Source: Azospirillum sp. B506 (GTDB taxonomy: Bacteria > Pseudomonadota > Alphaproteobacteria > Azospirillales > Azospirillaceae). From it: DNA of 32,273 nt. Shown here one piece after another: positions 1 through 8,235 of this stretch. A program made the position numbers and the translations under genes. Location: NCBI RefSeq assembly GCF_000333595.1, contig NZ_BADK01000088.1, forward strand, positions 1 to 32,273, written 5' to 3'. Each line of letters starts with the position of its first letter. The stretch's first letter is position 1. The notes under the pieces are model-generated. The model worked only from the letters and a program-made list of their open reading frames with translations, was not told where the DNA came from and ran no database searches.

Positions 1-235
1 ATAAACGGGTGCGCCGTTGAACCGGTTCCGCATGGTCTCGAACGTTTAGGGTTTTCGGCAAAGGCGGCCACAACATAGGTTAATCGGCCGAATATTTTTC
101 TCGAACGGCCTGTGACGCGCAGCCGACTGGAGTGTTGTTCCCTATGCAATTGGGCTTATCGGCAAGATGGCTCCGACATGAGCCGGCCCGATGGGATGGC
201 CGAGTGGAACGATGATCCAGCGAGCGGGGGGGAGG
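1..235. other. Non-coding left edge; no gene recognised
   Basis: No convincing coding frame is seen before the small gene that starts at 236. The stretch is less GC-rich than the rest, with A/T-rich patches near 48-60 and 90-100, as expected of a promoter region. The word CTCGAACG occurs twice, near 38 and 101, and GGCCG/CGGCC arms near 86-109 could pair weakly. No promoter can be assigned with confidence. Confidence 0.4.
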
Positions 236-481
236 ATGACGGCGGAGGACGGGGTGGCGGGTCTGGCCGCTCTTTCGATTTGTGAATCTCTGGTGATCGC
301 CATGGTCGAAAAGGGCCTCCTCTCGGCGGAAGAGGCCCGGGGCGTCCTGGAGGATGCGGCGGCCGCCCATTTGCGGCAGGAAACGCCGGGATTGGTCAGC
401 GGGCGTCAGGAACTGGCGGTGCGCGCCATTGAGCGGCTGGCCCTGCAGGTGGACGCCGCCGGACAAGTCGGTCGCGGGTAA
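236..481 (+). CDS. Small hypothetical protein (81 aa)
   Basis: I do not recognise a named family. The product is a small, mostly helical, acidic protein with no signal peptide or membrane segment and with A/E/L-rich helices (for example SAEEARGVLEDAAAAH). The start at 236 is preferred over the in-frame ATG at 191 because a GGGGGGGAGG purine run lies directly before it, although the spacing is very short, and because the upstream 15 residues look non-coding. The gene converges with the hybrid kinase gene on the other strand, whose end lies 22 nt beyond this stop; a CGGGT-A-ACCCG inverted repeat sits at the junction. Coding is supported by GC-rich third positions and protein-like composition only. 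Confidence 0.6.
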   Translation: MTAEDGVAGLAALSICESLVIAMVEKGLLSAEEARGVLEDAAAAHLRQETPGLVSGRQELAVRAIERLALQVDAAGQVGRG

Positions 482-503
482 CCCGAATGGCGGGCCGGCG
501 CGA

Positions 504-2871
504 TCAGCCTTGCAGAATGGCCGGGTTGCGCCGCCCGCCCGCCTGCTGTCCCGTTTGCCGGCTGCCCTCGCTGCCCGTCCGGTCCAGCAGGGCATCGCTC
601 AACAGCTGCGCCACCTCCTTGGCGGCGATCGGCTTGTGCAGGATGCGATAGCCGCTGGCCTCGGCATCGGCGATGCGTTCCGGCGCGGTGTCGCCGGTCA
701 GCACGACGCTGGTCGGAACCGCGAAACCGCGGTCGCGCAGGGCAGCCTCGACCGCCTGGATGGCTTGCAGGCCGGTGGCCCCGGCCTCCAGCCGGTAATC
801 GGCGATCACCAGATCGGGGGGACGGTCCTGGTCGCGCAGCAGGCGCAGTGCATGGCCGGCGCTGTCGGCCGGCGTCGCCCGCCAGCCGAAATCCTCGATC
901 AGCAAGGTCAGCCCTTCACGGACCAGCGGGTCGTCGTCGATGACCAGGGCGGTGCCGCGTCCGGGCTCCGGCACCTGTTCGGTCGGTGCGGGCGCGGACG
1001 GAGCCGCCACGGCGGTCAGTGCGGGGATCGGGATCTCCAGCGTGAAGCACGACCCCCTGTTCGGGCCGGGAGGCGACCTGCACGCGATAGCCCAGCAACC
1101 GAGCCAGCCGGTCGACGATGGCCAATCCCAGTCCCAGCCCCTTGCCGCGGTCGCGGGTGGGGTTGGAGACCTGATAGAATTCGTGGAAGATCCGTTCCAG
1201 ATGTTCGGGCGGAATGCCGATGCCGGTGTCGTAGACCTGGATGCGCAGGACCCCGCGGGCATGGCGGCAGCCCAGCAGGATGCGGCCATGGTCGGTGTAG
1301 CGCAGGGCGTTCTCCACCAGATTGCGGATGATCCGTTCCAGCAGTGCGGCGTCGGCGTTCAGCGTCACGCCGGTGGGAACGCTGCGGAAGGCGACGCCCT
1401 TCTCGGCGGCGCGCAGGCGGTATTCGCCCTCCAGCCGGGTGAAGATGGTGCCGAGCGACACCGCCTGGACATTGGGGGACACCGTGCCGGCGTCCAGCTT
1501 GGAGATGTCGAGGATCGCGTCGAGCAAACGGCACAGCGCGTCCATCGACGCCTCGATGCTGCCGACCAGGGCCGCGGCGGGATGGTCGCCCAGCCGGATC
1601 GCCAGCGCCGAGGTCAGCAGGACAAGCGACTGCACCGGCTGGCGCAGGTCGTGGCTGGCCGCCGCCAGGAAATGCGTCTTGGCGGCGTTGGCGCGCTCCG
1701 CCACCATCAGCGCCATCACCGCCTCCTGGCGTGAGCGTTCCGCTTCGTTGCGGGCACTCTCGGCCTCGGCGCGGGCCTGTTCGGCGCGTTCGGCCAGCGT
1801 GCGCTGGATGGTGATCTCCTCCGCCGCGCGCATCTCGCGTTCGCGCTGGATGCCGGCGATGTGATCCAGCATGGCGTTGAAGCCGCGCGCCAGGGCGGAG
1901 ACCTCGTCGTTGCCGCGCACCCGGGCACGCTGCCCGGTGAAGCCGTCGGTGGCGATGGCGCCGGCCAGCCGCTCCAGCTCGCGCAGGGAGCGGGTCATGT
2001 GGTTGCCGACGGCGCGGCTGCCGACATAGATCGCCAGCAGGGCGGCCAGCCCCACCATCCCATAGGCGGGCAGCATCCAGGACAGCAGCGCCGTGGCTGG
2101 CGTTTCCGGCGCCTCCAGCCGCAGGCTCAATCCCAGCGTCGCCAGCCGTTGCGGCACGGTCAGCGGCACCGTCACCGCCATCATGTCCGGCGGCACCGGC
2201 GGGGGCGGCCCGCCGGCATGGAGAAGCTCCGCCTCCGGATGCAGGACCAGGGAGTCGAGCGGCACCTTGTAGAGCAGTGCCCCTTCCGGCGACGGGGTGC
2301 GGGAGTAGATCATCATCTCCGCCGCCAGCAGGAACTGCGTTTCGCCCTGCTGCACCACCCGGGCGGCCGGCTTGCCGGTGGCGATGGCGGCGCGCAGCCA
2401 CGCCATGTCGGCGGGTGCGATGGCGAGCGGGGCGGCATGGCGGCCGTTGTCGGCGATCGGCTCCCCTTCGAAATCGGTGAAGACCAGCGCCACCGGCACG
2501 CTGGCGATGTGGTTGAAGCTGCCCAGGAAGGGGATCAGGTAGGTTTCCTTGCCGGCGGAATCGACCAGACCGGTGGCGAGCATGCTGTTGTCGGCCAGTT
2601 CGCGCACCGTCGTCACCAGCGTGTTCAGCAGCCCTTCGGTCTGGCGGGCGGCAAGGATGGCGTTCGCCTCGACATTGGCATGGTGCTGGCGCGCCAGATG
2701 GCGGCTGGACACCACATAGAGGCTGGCGCCGATCAGGATGGCGATCAGCACGCCAAGCATCAGCGACACCAGCGCGAAGCGGCGGGCCAGCCGGCCGGAG
2801 GTCAACATCCGCTGGGCGGCGCGCGGGACGGTGCCGTAAGCAGACGGATCGGTGGGAGTGGGATCGGTCAT
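504..2871 (-). pseudogene. Hybrid sensor histidine kinase, frameshifted before its receiver domain
   Basis: This is a membrane hybrid kinase. An N-terminal transmembrane helix (about residues 30-53) is followed by an extracytoplasmic sensor region, a second helix (about 265-285), a HAMP-like segment, a long coiled coil, a HisKA domain with phospho-acceptor His407 in SHDLRQP, and a HATPase with DTGIGIPPE and GKGLGLGLAI boxes. A C-terminal receiver domain (VIDDDPLVREG, with LVIADYRLEAG for the acceptor Asp and LHKPI for the Lys) continues in a different frame, from about 1050 down to 504. The break falls in a run of five C on the plus strand at 1053-1057. With four bases the protein reads on as EQGSCFTLEIPIP. 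As given, the frame keeps the kinase core, reads nonsense and stops at 916. The gene lies 7 nt after the binding-protein gene, so the two probably form one operon. It could be a sequencing error or real loss of the receiver. Confidence 0.8.
1053..1057 (-). other. Frameshift point in hybrid kinase (homopolymer run)
   Basis: The plus strand reads GACCCCCTG. Removing one C restores an uninterrupted kinase-to-receiver frame on the minus strand. The neighbouring peptide in the repaired frame is a typical end of a HATPase domain. Confidence 0.75.
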
Positions 2872-2878
2872 CTGTTTT

Positions 2879-4101
2879 TCAATCCACCGGGACCAGCACG
2901 CCGTCGGCGCGGAAGCGGGCCATCAGCAGGTCGTCCGGGCCGAGCGCCTCATGCCGGCCGGGAGCGAAGGGGGGGTCGAAGTCGCGGGTCACGCCACGAT
3001 AGCGACCGACCTGCTCCAGCGCATCGCGCACGGCGGCGCGGTCGGTGGTGCCGGCGCGGTCGACGGCCAGCGCCAGGATGCGGGTCAGGTCGTAGGCATG
3101 CAGGAAGCCGACCGGCGACGGGATGTCCTCCGGCCGGCGGATGCCGAACAGGCGTCCGGCGGTCTCCAGCATCGGGGTCAGCCGGTCCGGCGGGATCCGG
3201 AAGGGGCTGACCGTCTGGATCACGGTGAAATCGACCTCCTGCAGGGCAGGTCCGGCCTGTCCGACGAAACTGCCGCCGGTGACCCCCCAATGGCTGAGGA
3301 TCGGCAGCCGACGTTGTGCCGGCAGGGCGGCCACCTCGCGCACCAGCACGGCGGCCTCGTCGTCGTTGGCGACCAGCAGGATCGCCTGGGCGCCGGCCTG
3401 GGCCAGCACGTCGTACTTGTCGATCAGGGAGCGGTCGCGCCAGTTGTACCAGGCGGTGCCGGCGAGGCTCGGGACCTTGCGGCCGGCGAGATAGCGGTTG
3501 GCGGCCTCCAGGTTGGAGCGGCCCCAGGCGGTGTTGGTCAGCAGCAGACCGACGCGGGGCAGACCACGGTCGGCGGCCTGCTTCAGCAGGAACGGCATCG
3601 CCAGGCTGTCGCGCAGCGACAGTCGGAAGATGTAGTTGGGCTCCATCCCGTTGTCGACGATCGAGTCCGCCGACGACCAGGGGGCGAGGAACACGCGTGC
3701 GCGTCTTTTCGAGCACCGGCAGCTACCTCGATCACCACGGGGCTGAACCGGCCGCCGAACACGGCGATCAGGTCGGGGATGCTGGCCAGTTCCCGGATGT
3801 TCTTGATGCCGCGGGCGGAGATCGACCGGTGTTCGCGCGTGATCAGCGCCAGCGGCCGGCCGCCCAGCACGCCGCCCTGGCGGTTGATGTCGTCGATGGC
3901 CGTCAGGATGCCGCGCTCGATGGCTTCGGCCGAGCTGCTGTTGGCCAGCCCGAACTCCCCATCCAGCGCCAGCACCACCGGTTCCCGTGTCGGCTCGCCA
4001 TCCCGCCCGCCGGCAGCGGTGGCCGACGCCGCCCCAAGCGGAAGCGCGACGGCAAGCAGAATCAGAAGCGGTTGCAGAAGGCGAAGGGCTGCGATGACCA
4101 T
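2879..4101 (-). pseudogene. ABC-type branched-chain amino acid binding protein-like (Peripla_BP_6), frameshifted
   Basis: The N-terminal part (4101 to about 3724) encodes a signal peptide (LLILLAVALPLGAASATAAG) and the first half of a Leu/Ile/Val-type periplasmic binding fold (GILTAIDDINRQGGVLGGRP, FGGRFSPVVIEV). The rest (about 3700 to 2879) continues in another frame (VFLAPWSSADSIVDNG, then the second lobe). Between them the third frame reads LPVLEKTRT, which suits the family, so two one-base insertions within about 30 nt explain the sequence best: one at the GTAGC near 3724 and one in the CG-rich stretch near 3700. A single one-base loss is also possible. No transporter permease or ATPase gene lies nearby. 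The next gene, 7 nt downstream, is a hybrid kinase, so this protein is more likely a periplasmic ligand-sensing partner for the kinase than a transport component. That role is inferred. Confidence 0.78.
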
Positions 4102-4290
4102 TGACCGTCGTTCGATTGGCTCGGCGGACGGAAGGGGGGCTCCCGCACACGCGACGCGGCACTATGGGTGGGCGGAAGCGGCGGGGTCAATCTGCCCTTT
4201 GGCAGAGCGGAGCGTGTGAAGGACACGGCCAATCGCCGCCGCGCTGTCGTCGGCGGGCGGTTCATTATCGAGGAAGATATTTATGCCGCC

Positions 4291-4328
4291 GCGGGAGGAG
4301 CCGCCCGACGGTGGACGGCGCCTCCCGC
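4291..4328 (-). terminator. Strong hairpin after osmC, possible terminator
   Basis: A 16-bp stem (4291-4306 with 4313-4328, 14 of 16 pairs matched) closes a 6-nt loop, 10 nt past the osmC stop codon. There is no proper T-tract after it on the minus strand, only an A/T-rich ATAAATAT stretch a few bases later. It may therefore be a weak or factor-assisted terminator, or an mRNA 3' end protector. Confidence 0.5.
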
Positions 4329-4338
4329 CGGTCGAAAA

Positions 4339-4764
4339 TCAGAGCAGCCGGGCGGTCAGGCTGATCTCTGTGCCGGCCAGCGCCTTCGACACCGGGCAGT
4401 TGGCCTTGGCGCTCTTCGCCTGTTCCTGGAAGGTGGACTCGTCGATGCCGGGGATTTCGGCCTCGCACTCCAGCTCGATCCGGCTGATGGCGAAGCCGGC
4501 GCCGGCCTTTTCCAGATGCACCTTGGCCGTGGTGTGGACGCGCGTCGGAACATGACCGGCCTGGCTCAGTCCGGCCGACAGCGCCATGGAGAAGCAGCCG
4601 GCATGCGCCGCCGCGATCAGCTCCTCCGGATTGGTGCCCTGGCCGTTCTCGAAGCGCGACGGGAAGGAGTAGCTGCCTTCGAAGGCGCCGCTGCCCAGCC
4701 GCATCTTGCCGCTGCCCGATTTCAGGTCGCCCCGCCATTCGGCGTCCGATTGCCGCATCGCCAT
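4339..4764 (-). CDS. osmC: OsmC family organic hydroperoxide reductase
   Basis: This is a 141-residue thiol peroxidase of the OsmC/Ohr superfamily. Such enzymes reduce organic hydroperoxides in the cytoplasm with two reactive cysteines. The two family cysteines are visible: Cys57 in [11 protein letters not shown] and Cys123 in ANCPVSKAL. The length is typical for OsmC. The start at 4764 is chosen because AAGGGGAG lies 8-9 nt upstream; the frame stays open to 4860, but the extra residues are Pro/Arg-rich and not family-like. Whether it is OsmC or a close paralogue cannot be settled here, but the [15 protein letters not shown] pattern fits OsmC better than Ohr. Confidence 0.9.
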   Translation of the reverse strand: MAMRQSDAEWRGDLKSGSGKMRLGSGAFEGSYSFPSRFENGQGTNPEELIAAAHAGCFSMALSAGLSQAGHVPTRVHTTAKVHLEKAGAGFAISRIELECEAEIPGIDESTFQEQAKSAKANCPVSKALAGTEISLTARLL

Positions 4765-4866
4765 GATGCTGTCTCCCCTTTGAAGGTGATGGTCGGTCCG
4801 GTCCGTCGGGGGGCCGGTCGAGCCTGACCTAGGGCGGAGTGGCGCTGCGGCCAGCCGCATACCACC

Positions 4867-4911
4867 TTCGCCCAGTTCGCCCAGTTCGCCCAGTTCGCCC
4901 AGTTCGCCTGG
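4867..4911. repeat. Tandem 9-bp repeat, about 4.7 copies
   Basis: The unit TTCGCCCAG is repeated four times exactly (4867-4902), then once imperfectly (TTCGCCTGG). It lies between the 83-residue protein gene and osmC, upstream of the osmC ribosome binding site. Copy number of such short tandem repeats can vary between strains. Confidence 0.9.
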
Positions 4912-4929
4912 GCGCAGGGGCGGGCGGTC

Positions 4930-5181
4930 TCACGCCTCCTGGACGGTCTCGATCTCCGACAGGTCGGACAGGCGGCGGGCCAGCCGCTCGGTGCAGCGGA
5001 CCTCCAGGATCCCGAAGCCGGCGTTGGGGGCGATGGTGTGGAGGTCGCCGGCCATGCCATTTTCACTGGCCAGCCGCCGCACCCGCTCCACCATCGCGTC
5101 GCGCTCCGGCCGTCCGGGGCGCAGGCCCGGCAGCGGGCGGGTGAAGTGCAGCTTGTAGCGCTTGAAGATCGAGGGGGCCAT
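4930..5181 (-). CDS. Small hypothetical protein (83 aa), possible ferredoxin-like fold
   Basis: I do not recognise a named family. The order of likely secondary structure is strand (KLHFTR), helix (RDAMVERVRRLASENG), strand (GDLHTIA), strand (FGILEVRCT), helix (ERLARRLSDLS), strand (IETVQEA). This beta-alpha-beta-beta-alpha-beta order is that of ferredoxin-like folds, including subtilisin propeptide/I9-type inhibitors, whose last strand often resembles IETVQ. That assignment is a guess from pattern alone. ATG 5181 is preferred to the in-frame GTG at 5190; neither has a clear Shine-Dalgarno site. There is no signal peptide. Confidence 0.6.
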   Translation of the reverse strand: MAPSIFKRYKLHFTRPLPGLRPGRPERDAMVERVRRLASENGMAGDLHTIAPNAGFGILEVRCTERLARRLSDLSEIETVQEA

Positions 5182-5315
5182 TCTGGTCACTGAAGCCGGG
5201 TCACGGATGCGAAGTGGGGGTGGCCCTGTGGCATGAAGCCTGTGGGCGCCGTTCCCCCGGATGTCGCACAGGCCGGCGGTGCGATGCCAGCCCGAAAAGG
5301 CCGGATTCCAGCAGC

Positions 5316-5495
5316 CTACTTTCTGGGCTCGACATTCTCTGCGCCGGCACGGGTGCCGCCGAAGCGGTCGGCACCCTTGGCGTCGGGGGCATCCGGCTTC
5401 TTATGGTTGCCGGTGTTCTGCTCGCCGTCGGTGTGGCGGACGGTCTGCTCTGTATGGGGTTGCTTGTTCTGCTGGTCGTTCTGCTGGCCGGGCAT
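5316..5495 (-). CDS. Small hydrophilic protein (59 aa), unrecognised
   Basis: A short frame starts at ATG 5495 with a good Shine-Dalgarno sequence (AAAGGGAG) about 8 nt upstream and ends at a TAG at 5316-5318. The product begins MPGQQNDQQNKQPHTEQTV and ends RFGGTRAGAENVEPRK. It is very rich in Gln, Asn, Lys, Asp and Gly, lacks hydrophobic stretches and cysteine, and is probably intrinsically disordered. It is one of several minus-strand genes in a row. Function unknown; the well-placed ribosome binding site and coding-like third positions are the grounds for calling it. Confidence 0.62.
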   Translation of the reverse strand: MPGQQNDQQNKQPHTEQTVRHTDGEQNTGNHKKPDAPDAKGADRFGGTRAGAENVEPRK

Positions 5496-5563
5496 CGGGG
5501 GGGCTCCCTTTATATAAGGTGTCCCCCATTAACCGGATCGGGGCGCTTTGGTTTCAGGTACCC

Positions 5564-5911
5564 TCACCGTTCCCGCGCAATCGCCTGAGCGACCGCCATC
5601 CAAAGCTCGTCCTCGTCCGCCCCCTCCTCCGTGTCGCGCAGCGCCCGCAAGGGGGGCCAGACGCCGAGCCGGCTGGAGCGGCGCAGCGTGAAGAAGCGGT
5701 CGAGTTCCTCATGGGTGGGCAGCCGGTCGGCCTTGCGCTGGTTGCAGCGGCGGTGTGCCAGCACGACATTGGCCGGATCGTCGATCCCGCCATAGGCCTG
5801 GGGGATCAAGTGGTCGAAGGTCGACTTCTCCCCCATCGGCCCGTCGCAGAAGAAGCAGCGCCCGCCCTGCTGGACGTCCATCAGTCTGGCATCGTCCGGC
5901 GTGACGGGCAT
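5564..5911 (-). CDS. HNH endonuclease family protein
   Basis: This is a 115-residue protein with a zinc-type HNH nuclease core: Cys19-x2-Cys22 (RCFFCDG), Asp33-His34 (TFDHLIPQ), Asn48 (DPANVVLAH), His53 and Cys56 (HRRCNQRKADRLP). Proteins of this compact kind are widespread in bacteria, and most have no known physiological target. The start at 5911 has GGAG 6-9 nt upstream and follows the rimO stop by 22 nt, so the gene is probably co-transcribed with rimO. The C-terminal third is Arg/Glu-rich and helical. There is no sign of a toxin partner or a restriction system beside it. Confidence 0.88.
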   Translation of the reverse strand: MPVTPDDARLMDVQQGGRCFFCDGPMGEKSTFDHLIPQAYGGIDDPANVVLAHRRCNQRKADRLPTHEELDRFFTLRRSSRLGVWPPLRALRDTEEGADEDELWMAVAQAIARER

Positions 5912-5933
5912 GGCGCTCTCCACTCGACTATGA

Positions 5934-7304
5934 TTACAGGTCGCGTTCGACGCTGCCCCACAAATCATACTCGTCGGCATGCTCGATGGTGACGTCGACC
6001 ATGTCGCCGGGCTTCAACCCGGTCTCGCCATTCAGGAAGACGTTGCCGTCGATCTCCGGCGCGTCGGCATAGGAGCGGCCGATGGCACCGTCCTCGTCGA
6101 CCTCGTCGATCAGAACGCCCAGCGTGTAGCCGACCTTCTGCTGGAGCCGCTCGGCGCTGATCTCCTTCTGCGTCTCCATGAAGCGCTCCCAACGCTCCTG
6201 CTTGACCTCCTCCGGGACGGCGCCAGGCAGGTCGTTGGCGGTCGCACCTTCCACCGGCTCGTACTTGAAGCAGCCGACGCGGTCGAGCTGGGCCTCCTTC
6301 AGCCAGTCCAGCATGAACTGGAAGTCCTCCTCCGTCTCGCCGGGGAAGCCGGTGATGAAGGTGGAGCGCAGCACCAGATGCGGGCACTCGTCGCGCCATT
6401 TGCGGATGCGGTCCAGCTGCTTTTCCTGGGCGGCCGGGCGGCGCATCGCCTTCAAGACGGAGGGCGAGGCATGCTGGAACGGGATGTCGAGATAGGGGAG
6501 GATCTTCCCCTCCGCCATCAGCGGAATGACCTCGTCCACATGCGGATAGGGGTAGACGTAATGCAGGCGGACCCACAGGTCGAAGTTCGCCAGCTCGTTG
6601 CACAGGTCGAAGAAGCGGGTGCGGACCTCGCGGTCGTACCATTTCTCCGTCTTGTACTTCACATCGACGCCGTAGGCGCTGGTGTCCTGGGAAATGACCA
6701 GCAGCTCTTTGACGCCGGCGACCGCCAGCTTCTCCGCCTCGCGCAGCACCGAATGGATCGGCCGGCTGACCAGATCGCCGCGCAGGCTGGGGATGATGCA
6801 GAAGCTGCAGCGGTTGTTGCAGCCCTCGGAAATCTTCAGATAGGCGTAGTGGCGCGGGGTCAGCCGCAGCCCTTCCGGCGGCACCAGATCGGTGAAGGGG
6901 TTGTGCGTCGGCGGCACGGCGTCATGCACCGCGCTGACCACCTGCTCGTACTGGTGCGGGCCGGTGACGGCGAGCACGTCGGGGTGGATCTGCCGGATCA
7001 TGTCCGATTCCACGCCCATGCAGCCGGTGACGATGACCCGCCCGTTTTCCTTGATCGCCTCGCCGATGGCGTCCAGCGATTCCTTCTTGGCGCTGTCGAG
7101 GAAGCCGCAGGTGTTGACCAGCACGACGTCCGCGCCGTCATAGCTGGGGGAGATCTCGTACCCCTCTGCGCGCAGGCGTGTCAGGATGCGCTCTGAATCG
7201 ACGAGCGCCTTCGGGCAGCCGAGGCTGACGATGCCGACCTTCGGGGCGCCCATGGTCTGGGCGGCGGCCGGCGATGCGGACTTCGGAACGGGGGATGTGG
7301 TCAT
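5934..7304 (-). CDS. rimO: Ribosomal protein S12 methylthiotransferase RimO
   Basis: RimO is a cytoplasmic radical-SAM enzyme that adds a methylthio group to a conserved aspartate of ribosomal protein S12. The 456-residue product has the N-terminal UPF0004 domain with its three cluster cysteines (Cys30 in SLGCPKA, Cys66 in NTCGF, Cys95 in TGCMG), the radical-SAM motif CNNRCSFC (Cys162, 166, 169), and a C-terminal TRAM domain ending near the stop. [12 protein letters not shown] is diagnostic of RimO rather than MiaB. The frame is open to 7475, but only the part from 7304 looks coding. ATG 7304 has no Shine-Dalgarno site; a TATACG box ends 6 nt before it, but without a convincing -35, so leaderless initiation is only a possibility. 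Confidence 0.95.
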   Translation of the reverse strand: MTTSPVPKSASPAAAQTMGAPKVGIVSLGCPKALVDSERILTRLRAEGYEISPSYDGADVVLVNTCGFLDSAKKESLDAIGEAIKENGRVIVTGCMGVESDMIRQIHPDVLAVTGPHQYEQVVSAVHDAVPPTHNPFTDLVPPEGLRLTPRHYAYLKISEGCNNRCSFCIIPSLRGDLVSRPIHSVLREAEKLAVAGVKELLVISQDTSAYGVDVKYKTEKWYDREVRTRFFDLCNELANFDLWVRLHYVYPYPHVDEVIPLMAEGKILPYLDIPFQHASPSVLKAMRRPAAQEKQLDRIRKWRDECPHLVLRSTFITGFPGETEEDFQFMLDWLKEAQLDRVGCFKYEPVEGATANDLPGAVPEEVKQERWERFMETQKEISAERLQQKVGYTLGVLIDEVDEDGAIGRSYADAPEIDGNVFLNGETGLKPGDMVDVTIEHADEYDLWGSVERDL

Positions 7305-7612
7305 CGCGCGCGTATACCGCCGAATCGAAGACCGCGCCAGTGAAACATTGCGGAGACGGGCAGCGGCATGGCCGATATGCCCGATCCGCCTGGGATTGCC
7401 GAAAGGGTGGAAATTTTCGGTCGTCTTGTGGGTCATAAAGAAATGCGGCAATTTGCAGCAAAAAGACGAAGTCAACGCGGTTCCGTTTTCTGTCCGGGCA
7501 CGCTATTCTGTGTGACGATCCAATGATCGTCGTGGCTGCCGCTTTGAGACGATAGCCGACAGCTTTTTCACGCGCCCATCGTATAGCCACTATACTTTAT
7601 AGAGTGGAAAAA
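7305..7612. promoter_or_regulatory. Divergent intergenic region between rimO and marR-type gene
   Basis: This gap of about 300 nt is AT-richer than the flanking genes and holds promoters for both directions. Apart from the operator-like site at 7581-7602, it contains a perfect 7-bp inverted repeat with a CAAT loop (GACGATC at 7514-7520 with GATCGTC at 7525-7531). No gene is seen in it. Confidence 0.6.
7581..7602 (+). promoter_or_regulatory. Probable MarR operator overlapping the -10 box
   Basis: Three half-sites alternate in orientation every 8 bp: TATAG (7582-7586), CTATA (7590-7594), TATAG (7598-7602). They form two overlapping palindromes, GTATAG-CCA-CTATAC and CTATA-CTT-TATAG. TATACT at 7591-7596 is a good -10 hexamer for the gene starting just downstream, so a regulator bound here would block its own promoter. 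The -35 is poor. Confidence 0.62.
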
Positions 7613-8170
7613 ATGGACTTCGCAAAAATGCGCGGCGTTGCTGCGGGCCGGATGTCGGTGCGGACCAATGGGGCGCTGGATCGGACCACGATCGGAGCCG
7701 GGTCCATCGGAGCCGCCATGGACGTCGTCGAACCCAACCATACCGGCGTCGCGTCGCCGCAGGCCATTGCCGACGTGATGCTGCAGATCGCCCATATCGC
7801 CGACAGCCTTGGCTATACCCATGGGCTGAAGCCGTCGCAGTGGACGGCGCTCCGTTATTTTGCCGGCGCCAACAACAGCCAGCGCACCGTGTCGGCCTTC
7901 GCCGATTTCCACGCCACCACCCGCGGGGCCGCCTCGCAGATGGTCGAGGTGCTGGTGGGAAAGGACCTGCTGGTCCGCGTGCCGGTTCCGGAGGATCGCC
8001 GCGTCACCCAGCTTCATCCGACGCCGAAGGCGCTGGAACTGCTGCGCCACGATCCGCTGAACGACTTCGCCGGAGTCATCGCCGCCCTGCCGGGCGACGA
8101 GCAGTACAAGCTGGCCGAAACGCTGACCAGCCTGCTCCGCGGCCTGCTGGACAAGCGGCAATCGGTCTGA
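7613..8170 (+). CDS. MarR family winged-helix transcriptional regulator
   Basis: The helical dimerisation segment (ADVMLQIAHIADSLGYTHG) is followed by a winged helix-turn-helix: LKPSQWTALRYFAGA, TVSAFADFHATTRGAASQMVEVLVG as the recognition region, and the wing VPVPEDRRVTQLHPTPKA, which matches the MarR pattern D-R-R-x-x-x-L-x-x-T-x-x-G/A. The C-terminal helices complete the dimer interface. The ligand and targets are unknown. It diverges from rimO and converges with the DUF1624 gene. The start is uncertain: GTG 7604 and ATG 7613 have no ribosome binding site and lie against the putative operator, whereas ATG 7718 has CGGAG 5 nt upstream and would give a normal-length MarR protein of 150 residues. 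Confidence 0.88.
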   Translation: MDFAKMRGVAAGRMSVRTNGALDRTTIGAGSIGAAMDVVEPNHTGVASPQAIADVMLQIAHIADSLGYTHGLKPSQWTALRYFAGANNSQRTVSAFADFHATTRGAASQMVEVLVGKDLLVRVPVPEDRRVTQLHPTPKALELLRHDPLNDFAGVIAALPGDEQYKLAETLTSLLRGLLDKRQSV

Positions 8171-8235
8171 CCGGCAGGTCGCATCGGGTCCGGGGGGCTG
8201 GTCCGGGTGGTTCAGGTTTAGGCCGGCCACCGCCA

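Noticed and set aside
191-235. Earlier start for the small gene at the left edge
   Set aside because: No ribosome binding site precedes ATG 191, and the added residues look non-coding compared with the rest.
4867-4911. Possible CRISPR-like array
   Set aside because: The repeats are 9 bp and directly contiguous, with no spacers and no cas genes nearby.
5238-5273. GCCTGTG/CACAGGC inverted repeat as a terminator
   Set aside because: The 22-nt loop is large and no T-tract follows, so it is too weak to call.
5534-5574. GGAAC on the minus strand upstream of the 59-residue gene as an EcfG promoter
   Set aside because: The bases 16-17 nt downstream are CCAA or ACCA rather than CGTT.
5214-5588. Plus-strand open frame with hydrophobic C-terminus between the 83-residue gene and the HNH gene
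   Set aside because: No ribosome binding site is evident, the composition is odd, and the minus-strand 59-residue frame across the same bases has a good ribosome binding site.
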